A program made the position numbers and the translations under genes. This document shows, in pieces, positions 1 through 3,839 of a DNA stretch of 7,942 bases. Below the pieces are notes generated by a model. The model had not been told where the DNA came from, ran no database searches, and worked only from the letters and a program-made list of their open reading frames with translations. Each line of letters begins with the position of its first letter. Position 1 is the stretch's first letter. Source of the DNA: Candidatus Apopatosoma intestinale (GTDB lineage: Bacteria > Bacillota > Clostridia > Oscillospirales > CAG-272); contig JAGHUY010000325.1 of the NCBI GenBank assembly GCA_018064545.1, positions 1-7,942 of the forward strand. Direction: 5' to 3'.

Positions 1-2
1 GA

Positions 3-26
3 AACCTTGGGCGATCGCCCAAGGTT
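3..26. terminator. Perfect 24-bp palindrome, probable bidirectional terminator stem
   Basis: The two arms are AACCTTGGGC and its exact complement around a GATC centre, so an RNA from either strand could form a 10-bp stem with a 4-nt loop. It lies about 70 bp beyond the stop of the leftward XRE gene and could terminate it. The leftward T-tract that would prove this falls outside the window. On the right-hand side the following sequence is only moderately T-rich, so it could also end a rightward gene that lies off the left edge. The terminator call is inference; the palindrome is seen directly. Confidence 0.5.
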
Positions 27-98
27 AGCCTCTTTATCGCTTTTTCGGTCTGGACTTTTTTTACAGCCCCATATTTTGGCAATACTATGAAAAAGGAC

Positions 99-686
99 TT
101 ACTTTTTTATCATTCGCGCCCAAAAGACCGTGGCGGCTTGAAGCGGCAGGGCGAACAGGAAGAGATACCAGAATCCCCAAACGGCCAAGGTGACGTAAAG
201 CGCGGCCGCAAAACTCCAAATCAGCAGGGAGATGAACAAAAAGTTCCGGCGAGCCTGTCCCCAGATGGCATTGAAAACGAGCAGGTCCGTCGCGGTCGCC
301 GGCACGCCCCACAAAAAGCAGAGCCACGCGCGGGGAACGTCAAAAAGGGAAAATGCCGCAAATGCCACGATGACGATGAGCCATACGCCGGCCGCGGAGA
401 GCAGAGAAATCTGCAATTTGTTCCGCTTTTTCGCCTGCGTTTCCGCGTCCTTTTCCGGCAGGGAAAATTCAGACGGCGCGAGGAGCAGATCGTCGATCTT
501 CGTACCGAACAGGTCGGCGATCTGTTTCAGCACCAAGACGTCCGGGATGCTTTCGGCGCGTTCCCATTTCGACACGGCCTTGTCGGTATAATTCAGTTTT
601 TCCGCAAATTGCGCCTGCGTCAGTCCCGCGGTCGTGCGAAGTCTGACGATGTTATCCGCAATATTTTTCTTCCAATCGTTTCCCAT
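99..686 (-). CDS. XRE-family HTH transcriptional regulator with membrane C-terminal domain
   Basis: This 195-aa protein has two parts. Residues about 8-66 form an XRE/Cro-C1-type helix-turn-helix, with the typical GLTQAQFAEKL helix 2, the recognition helix TDKAVSKWERAESIPD and the closing LKQIADLFGTKIDDLL. A charged linker (about 72-91) leads to a hydrophobic C-terminus with roughly four membrane-spanning segments (about 92-115, 118-140, 149-166, 168-188) ending in RMIKK. The HTH is expected to bind operator DNA, and the membrane part suggests the regulator is tethered and may sense an envelope or membrane signal, but no ligand can be inferred. A weak AAGGGG lies about 13 nt upstream of the ATG. 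The start is supported by the position of the HTH at the N-terminus. It is divergent from the SGNH hydrolase gene, and operator-like repeats upstream fit autoregulation. Confidence 0.87.
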   Translation of the reverse strand: MGNDWKKNIADNIVRLRTTAGLTQAQFAEKLNYTDKAVSKWERAESIPDVLVLKQIADLFGTKIDDLLLAPSEFSLPEKDAETQAKKRNKLQISLLSAAGVWLIVIVAFAAFSLFDVPRAWLCFLWGVPATATDLLVFNAIWGQARRNFLFISLLIWSFAAALYVTLAVWGFWYLFLFALPLQAATVFWARMIKK

Positions 687-732
687 TTTCTGACGAAAAC
701 CCCTTATTTTTCAAGCAATTCTACTGACAGTT

Positions 733-765
733 TACCGGGAGTAGCGAGCCGGTAGAGTGCCGGTA
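733..765. repeat. Three abutting 11-bp units sharing CCGGTA
   Basis: TACCGGGAGTA (733-743), GCGAGCCGGTA (744-754) and GAGTGCCGGTA (755-765) follow each other without gaps. The last two are direct copies with three differences near the 5' end, and the first carries the same CCGGTA core in inverted orientation. The 11-bp period is close to one turn of the helix, so proteins bound at each unit would lie on one face. They sit in the proposed leader of the XRE gene. They could be an operator array or an RNA structure. Confidence 0.4.
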
Positions 766-824
766 TTCCGACGGTTTCCCTCGTTCTCCCGTCTGTGAGT
801 GGTCAAAGAGAATCATTTCTGTTA

Positions 825-842
825 TCATTTTATCACAAATGA
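825..842. promoter_or_regulatory. Inverted repeat overlapping the XRE promoter, candidate operator
   Basis: TCATTT and AAATGA form a 6-6-6 inverted repeat (825-830 and 837-842, spacer TATCAC) that covers the proposed -10 element and part of the spacer. A further copy of ATCATTT at 812-818 sits 12 bp from the one at 824-830. Placement over a promoter next to an XRE gene is the usual arrangement for an autoregulatory operator. Binding is inference. Confidence 0.35.
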
Positions 843-855
843 AAAAACAAATCAA
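827..855 (-). promoter_or_regulatory. Candidate sigma-A promoter for the XRE regulator
   Basis: Read on the minus strand, a -35 like TTGATT (850-855) is followed after exactly 17 bp by a -10 like TAAAAT (827-832). This would start transcription near 820 and give a leader of roughly 130 nt before the XRE ATG. The -10 matches the consensus at five of six bases and the -35 at four of six. The call comes from the sequence only. Confidence 0.5.
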
Positions 856-902
856 GTCCCGATTATCCAGGGGAAAAGGTTGGGGGACTGGGGGAGAAAC
901 GC

Positions 903-1571
903 ATGAAAAAAATTGAAGTATTCGGAGATTCCGTTTTACAGGGGGTGATTTTCACCGGGTCGCGGTATAAACTGAGCGGCCGCTCTCTCGAAGAAAATAT
1001 GGAAAAACGGGGCGTCTCCCTGCACCGTTCGTGCCGCATGGGTTCGACCATTGATGCCGGTATGGAGCGGCTCCGCTCTTTTGCGGCGGAAAACCCCGAT
1101 CTGTCCGGCACCACGGTTTTACTGGAATTCGGAGGAAACGACTGCGCCTACGATTGGAAAGCGGTTTCGGAAAACCCGGACGGCGAACACGCCCCGAAAA
1201 CCGATCGGATCGCTTTTGCCGCCCGGTACGAGGAGGCCGTCGCACTTTGCCGCGAGCACGGCGCGGACGTGGCGATCGCCACGCTGATCCCCATTGACGC
1301 GGAAAAATATATGAATTTCATCTCCCGGGGGCTTTCCTATGACAATATCATGGGTTGGCTCGGCGACGTCAGTATGCTGTACCGCTGGCATGAAAAGTAT
1401 AACAGAACCGTGGAACTGCTGGCCGAAAAGACCGGCTGTCCGCTCGTCGATCTAAGAGAGAGTTTTCTGCTTTCTCACGATTTTTCCTCGCTTCTCTGCG
1501 CTGACGGCATCCATCCGACGGAGCAGGGACACAAGTTGATCGAAAATACGCTTTTGCAGTGCATGGCATAA
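903..1571 (+). CDS. SGNH/GDSL-type hydrolase (esterase/acylhydrolase)
   Basis: This 222-aa protein carries the four SGNH blocks in order. FGDSV (residues 7-11) supplies the catalytic Ser10. Gly47 in the RMGST stretch is the probable block II glycine. FGGND (76-80) provides the oxyanion-hole Asn79. DGIHPTEQGH (201-210) contributes the catalytic Asp201 and His204. The length is normal for single-domain SGNH hydrolases of the lipase/esterase group. There is no signal peptide or membrane segment, so it should act in the cytoplasm. The substrate cannot be read from the sequence; family members deacylate lipids, sugars or small esters. A strong GGGGGAG precedes the ATG by 5 nt. The gene is monocistronic: a divergent regulator lies upstream and a strong terminator follows the stop within a few bases. 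I see no convincing rightward promoter in 690-890. Confidence 0.88.
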   Translation: MKKIEVFGDSVLQGVIFTGSRYKLSGRSLEENMEKRGVSLHRSCRMGSTIDAGMERLRSFAAENPDLSGTTVLLEFGGNDCAYDWKAVSENPDGEHAPKTDRIAFAARYEEAVALCREHGADVAIATLIPIDAEKYMNFISRGLSYDNIMGWLGDVSMLYRWHEKYNRTVELLAEKTGCPLVDLRESFLLSHDFSSLLCADGIHPTEQGHKLIENTLLQCMA

Positions 1572-1576
1572 TACCA

Positions 1577-1609
1577 AAAAGACGTCCGCGAGTGTCGCGG
1601 ACGTCTTTT
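1577..1609. terminator. Bidirectional rho-independent terminator between SGNH gene and spore-protein gene
   Basis: A perfect 15-bp stem (1577-1591 with 1595-1609, core GACGTCCGCGA) closes a GTG triloop. It ends in TTTTCTCTC on the plus strand and TTTTTGG on the minus strand. It begins 5 nt after the hydrolase stop and lies 18 nt beyond the stop of the leftward spore-protein gene, so it can serve both. Confidence 0.9.
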
Positions 1610-1618
1610 CTCTCTTGC

Positions 1619-1643
1619 GAACTCTACTTATTTAATAGAGTTC
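1619..1643. repeat. Inverted repeat spanning the SASP stop codon
   Basis: GAACTCTA (1619-1626) and TAGAGTTC (1636-1643) form a perfect 8-bp stem with a 9-nt loop. The loop holds the leftward stop codon (1628-1630) and the last codons of the spore-protein gene lie in one arm. With the terminator at 1577-1609 the mRNA would end in two consecutive hairpins. Confidence 0.6.
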
Positions 1644-1819
1644 TCGTAAGACTCGACCATCTTTTTTACCATCTGGCCACCGACGGAACCAGCCTGCTTA
1701 GAGGTGAGGTCACCGTTGTAACCCTGTTTCAGGTTTACGCCGACTTCGCTTGCGGCTTCCATCTTGAAACGGTCAAGAGCTTCCTTAGCTTCGGGAATCA
1801 GTGTCTTGTTGCTTGCCAT
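1628..1819 (-). CDS. Alpha/beta-type small acid-soluble spore protein (SASP)
   Basis: This 63-aa protein matches the alpha/beta SASP family, which coats and protects DNA in dormant spores and is degraded at germination. Visible hallmarks are the N-terminal PEAKEALDRFKMEAASE, which contains the expected germination-protease (GPR) site between Ala23 and Ser24 (context EAA/SE), and the C-terminal TSKQAGSVGGQMVKKMVE with the conserved GSVGG (44-48). The usual Asn before GSVGG is Ala here. A GAGGAG lies 9 nt before the ATG, which fixes the start. Expression is expected in the forespore under sigma-G, but I could not find a convincing sigma-G promoter. It is a single-gene unit with a terminator downstream, and its presence shows that the host makes endospores. 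Confidence 0.95.
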   Translation of the reverse strand: MASNKTLIPEAKEALDRFKMEAASEVGVNLKQGYNGDLTSKQAGSVGGQMVKKMVESYENSIK

Positions 1820-1860
1820 TTTATTTTTCTCCTCAAAAATTGAAAATCAACAGTTCTTTT

Positions 1861-1909
1861 TCATTCGCGGAAATCCGGCTTCTTCGTGAAAAGCCGTTTC
1901 CCCGAATGA
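1861..1909. repeat. Long imperfect inverted repeat upstream of the SASP gene
   Basis: The outer arm TCATTCG pairs with CGAATGA (1861-1867 with 1903-1909), then GGAAA with TTTCC (1869-1873 with 1897-1901), then CGGCTT with AAGCCG (1876-1881 with 1891-1896). This gives about 18 pairs over 49 nt with a 9-nt loop. Neither side is followed by a T-run, so it is not an ordinary terminator. It lies 42 bp upstream of the spore-protein ATG and could be in its leader. Confidence 0.55.
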
Positions 1910-2007
1910 ATCCGGGAAGAAAGTTCAAAACAACAGCCTCTGATCGGACTACGCCATCGAGGGTTCTGGACCGCTTGTCACGGGATGCCATGATTCTTGT
2001 GAATGCG

Positions 2008-2035
2008 GAACAAAGACGCGCTGTGCGCTTTGTTC
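2008..2035 (+). terminator. Hairpin followed by T-rich tract, possible terminator
   Basis: GAACAAAG (2008-2015) pairs with CTTTGTTC (2028-2035), extended by CGC/GCG after one bulged A, and the stem is followed on the plus strand by TGTGTTTATTATTTTT. It resembles a rightward terminator, but no gene lies upstream on that strand, so it would have to end a small RNA or stray transcription. Confidence 0.4.
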
Positions 2036-2129
2036 TGTGTTTATTATTTTTCACGCGCGTTTTTTTATGAGTGGAAAAACTTCGCATTTTTTGAAACGAA
2101 AAGGCAGGACGTGCGAATCCCCCGCGACG

Positions 2130-2160
2130 TTGGGACCATAAAAGAAACGGGGCATATAAT
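2130..2160 (+). promoter_or_regulatory. Promoter for the DUF3343-desulfurase unit
   Basis: A perfect -10 TATAAT (2155-2160) is preceded by TTGGGA (2130-2135) with a 19-bp spacer. The spacer is longer than ideal. TGGGAC, one base on, gives 18 bp. Transcription would begin near 2166-2167, exactly at the first leader hairpin and about 50 nt before the DUF3343 start codon. Confidence 0.65.
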
Positions 2161-2165
2161 GGGAA

Positions 2166-2195
2166 TGCGGAGGAGACTCCGCACGGCGAAAGCCG
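2166..2195 (+). promoter_or_regulatory. Two tandem GNRA-capped hairpins in the 5' leader
   Basis: TGCGGAG-GAGA-CTCCGCA (2166-2183) is directly followed by CGGC-GAAA-GCCG (2184-2195). Both loops are GNRA tetraloops. The pair fills the leader from the expected transcript start to just before the AAAGGAGA ribosome binding site. It matches no riboswitch class that I recognise. It may stabilise the mRNA 5' end or be regulatory. Confidence 0.55.
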
Positions 2196-2216
2196 GATCA
2201 AAGGAGACTATGAAAA

Positions 2217-2441
2217 ATGAGCCGTCGCATTATTACCGTCAGTTCTCCGACGTATGCAACGAAAGGTGCGAGAATCCTATCTAAGAGCGGGATTCCCGCC
2301 CGTGTCACGCATTTGCACGCTTCACAGACTCTGCGCGGGTGCACTTCCGGCGTGGAGATCCGCCCGCCGGACGAGGGACGCGCACTGGATACCCTTTCCG
2401 CGGCGGGGATTCCCGTCACGGGCGTTGTGATACTCGGATAA
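2217..2441 (+). CDS. DUF3343 family protein (putative Se/S carrier-like)
   Basis: This 74-aa soluble protein resembles the DUF3343 family (Pfam PF11823, described as putative Se/S carrier-like), whose members often accompany cysteine desulfurases and selenium-related genes such as yedF. Visible features are an N-terminal beta-strand IITVSSP, the stretch KGARILSKSGIPARV, the central LRGCTSGVEIRP with the only cysteine (Cys42), and GIPVTGVVIL at the end. The single cysteine could accept a persulfide or perselenide, but that role is inference. GGAG lies 10 nt before this ATG. Another ATG at 2210 is out of frame, only 3 nt from the GGAG, and opens a 24-codon frame unlike the family, so it was not chosen. 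It lies 57 bp upstream of a cysteine desulfurase-type gene in the same direction, and one promoter can serve both. Confidence 0.75.
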   Translation: MSRRIITVSSPTYATKGARILSKSGIPARVTHLHASQTLRGCTSGVEIRPPDEGRALDTLSAAGIPVTGVVILG

Positions 2442-2446
2442 TGTTT

Positions 2447-2465
2447 TCCGCCCTTTATGGGCGGA
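2447..2465 (+). repeat. Intercistronic hairpin between DUF3343 gene and desulfurase gene
   Basis: TCCGCCC (2447-2453) and GGGCGGA (2459-2465) form a 7-bp stem with a TTTAT loop. No T-run follows, so it is not a standard terminator. It begins 6 bp after the DUF3343 stop and may set mRNA processing or reduce read-through into the downstream gene. Confidence 0.5.
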
Positions 2466-2498
2466 GTCCATAACGCGGCTCACAGGCAGGAGTTTTTT

Positions 2499-3638
2499 AT
2501 GATTTATTTTGACAATGCCGCCACCACGTTCCCTAAGCCGCCCGCAGTCACCGAGGAAATGGTGCGGTGTATGCGCGAATACGGCGGAAACGCGGGGCGA
2601 AGCGGGCATGTGCTGGCCGTCCGTGCCGCCGAAGCGATTTATGATTGCCGGGCGGAGCTGGCCGCCTTTTTCGGCATTACCAAGCCGGAAAACGTCGTTT
2701 TTACCGCCAATACCACCGGGGCGCTGAATCTGGTGATCGGGGGGCTTGCCCGATACGGCGACCATTTTCTGATTTCCGATATGGAGCACAACAGCGTAGC
2801 GCGTCCGATGGCCGCTCTTCGGGAAAAAGGCGTGATCACGGTCGGGACTTTTCACGCCATGGCGCCGGAGCAGGAAATCCTCCGCGGCATAGAGAAACAG
2901 ATCACGCCCTATACCAAGGCGGTCGTGGCCATTCACGCCTCCAACGTATGTCCGGCCGTTCTGCCGATCCGGGAAATCGGCGCACTCTGCCGAAAGCACG
3001 GCATTCTGTACGTGGTGGACGCGGCACAGAGTGCCGGCATTTACGATATTGACGTCACGCGGGATCATATTTCGGCACTGTGCGTGCCCGGTCATAAAGG
3101 GCTGTACGGGCCGCAGGGAAGCGGGGCGGTGATCTTTGCCGACGATTTTCCGTTTTCCATGCTGGCTCCCACGGTGTTCGGCGGGAACGGCGTCCGTTCC
3201 GAGGAATCGGATATGGGAAGAGAGCCGCCGGAATCGTATGAGGCGGGTACGCTCGCCACGCCGGGTATCGCGGGACTTTGCCGGGGCGTGCGGTTTCTCT
3301 CCTCCCTCGGCACCGAGGCCGTGCGGCAAAAAGAGAGGGAACTCTACCGGCACGTGCGGGAGGAACTCTGTAATATGCCCGACGTCCGCGTTTTCATGCC
3401 GTGGGCGGAGGAGGGGTCGCTCATTTTGTTCACGGGAAAAGAAAAGAGCGGGTCGGCGATCGCCGCATCGCTTGCCGACCGCGGCATCTGCACGCGGGCG
3501 GGACTGCATTGCGCCCCCTCGGCGCACCGGGTGCTCGGAACCGGCGGCGACGCCGTCCGCGTCAGTTTTTCCGTCTTCAACACACTCGCGGAAACCGACC
3601 GCTTTTTGTCCGCGCTTCGCGCTGTGCTGAAAGAGTAA
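2499..3638 (+). CDS. Class V aminotransferase, cysteine desulfurase / selenocysteine lyase type
   Basis: This 379-aa PLP enzyme should take sulfur (or selenium) from cysteine (selenocysteine) as a protein persulfide and release alanine. Hallmarks are the short N-terminus YFDNAATTFPKP, MEHNS with the PLP-stacking His97, VVDAAQSAG with Asp174 and Gln177, VPGHKGLYGPQGSG with the Schiff-base Lys200, and RAGLHCAP with the catalytic Cys338. It resembles the short-N-terminus clade known as 'cysteine desulfurase family protein' (TIGR01977), for which the in vivo role is not settled. The start at 2499 has AGGAG 6 nt upstream and opens directly into the family's conserved N-terminus. An in-frame ATG at 2457 would overlap the intercistronic hairpin and add 14 unrelated residues. 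Its upstream partner is the DUF3343 gene, a likely sulfur or selenium acceptor. Whether the substrate is Cys or Sec is not decided by the sequence. Confidence 0.88.
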   Translation: MIYFDNAATTFPKPPAVTEEMVRCMREYGGNAGRSGHVLAVRAAEAIYDCRAELAAFFGITKPENVVFTANTTGALNLVIGGLARYGDHFLISDMEHNSVARPMAALREKGVITVGTFHAMAPEQEILRGIEKQITPYTKAVVAIHASNVCPAVLPIREIGALCRKHGILYVVDAAQSAGIYDIDVTRDHISALCVPGHKGLYGPQGSGAVIFADDFPFSMLAPTVFGGNGVRSEESDMGREPPESYEAGTLATPGIAGLCRGVRFLSSLGTEAVRQKERELYRHVREELCNMPDVRVFMPWAEEGSLILFTGKEKSGSAIAASLADRGICTRAGLHCAPSAHRVLGTGGDAVRVSFSVFNTLAETDRFLSALRAVLKE

Positions 3639-3692
3639 ATCGGCTTGACGCCATGATCGGCTTTGTTTCATGAACTTATGTCTTGACGACAA

Positions 3693-3730
3693 AAAACGGC
3701 CTCCCGTTTTCCAAAATGGGAAGCCGTTTT
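3693..3730. terminator. Bidirectional terminator between desulfurase and gdpP
   Basis: AAAACGGC (3693-3700) pairs with GCCGTTTT (3723-3730), and after one mismatch the stem continues through TCCCGTTTT/AAAATGGGA. It ends in TTTTGTTATG on the plus strand and TTTTTTGTCG on the minus strand. It lies 54 bp after the desulfurase stop and about 110 bp beyond the gdpP stop, so it can stop both converging transcripts. Confidence 0.85.
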
Positions 3731-3803
3731 GTTATGATTGACCGATCGCAAGGGCTTTTTCCACAAATGTGACGCCCTATTCTTTTTTTATCAATGAATG
3801 CTT

Positions 3804-3827
3804 GCCCGGAGTTGCTTTTTTCCGGGC
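3804..3827. repeat. Hairpin just downstream of gdpP
   Basis: GCCCGGA (3804-3810) and TCCGGGC (3821-3827) form a 7-bp stem with a 10-nt loop, 12 bp beyond the gdpP stop. Neither strand has a T-run directly after it, so it is more likely an mRNA 3' end stabiliser than a terminator. The terminator is at 3693-3730. Confidence 0.5.
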
Positions 3828-3839
3828 GATCACCCGTTT

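Larger units (their letters stand above)
1835..2154. other. Gene-free intergenic region with several inverted repeats
   Basis: This stretch of about 320 bp separates the leftward spore-protein gene from the rightward DUF3343 gene. I see no credible coding region: the short open frames have no ribosome binding site and no recognisable protein. It should contain the spore-gene promoter, which I could not identify, and it carries a long imperfect hairpin at 1861-1909 and a hairpin pair at 2008-2064 followed by T-runs. A small RNA is possible but no known family was recognised. Confidence 0.6.

Noticed and set aside
87..755. A 222-codon plus-strand frame over the XRE gene
   Set aside because: The minus-strand protein has a clear HTH and membrane segments, while the plus-strand translation is low in hydrophobic structure and has no motif.
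1835..1920. Sigma-G promoter for the spore-protein gene
   Set aside because: The best spacing (GAATGA, 18 bp, CAATTT on the minus strand) fits the consensus poorly and would put the start inside the ribosome binding site.
1955..2035. T-box-like sequence TGGACCGC before a hairpin with a T-rich tail, upstream of a cysteine-related gene
   Set aside because: The preceding GGGT has two extra bases, there is no Stem I with a specifier loop, no matching antiterminator 3' half is visible, and a strong separate promoter lies between it and the DUF3343 gene.
1835..2070. Possible 6S or other known small RNA in the intergenic region
   Set aside because: I could not find the long closing stem and central bubble of 6S RNA or a clear promoter at its 5' side. 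The region is kept only as an unexplained structured spacer.
2457..2498. Upstream in-frame ATG that would lengthen the desulfurase by 14 residues
   Set aside because: It lies in the intercistronic hairpin loop without a ribosome binding site, while the ATG at 2499 has AGGAG at 6 nt and begins at the conserved family N-terminus.
2322..3692. A 456-codon open frame on the minus strand opposite the desulfurase gene
   Set aside because: It runs antisense through two supported genes, its translation shows no family motif, and it has no plausible start signals.
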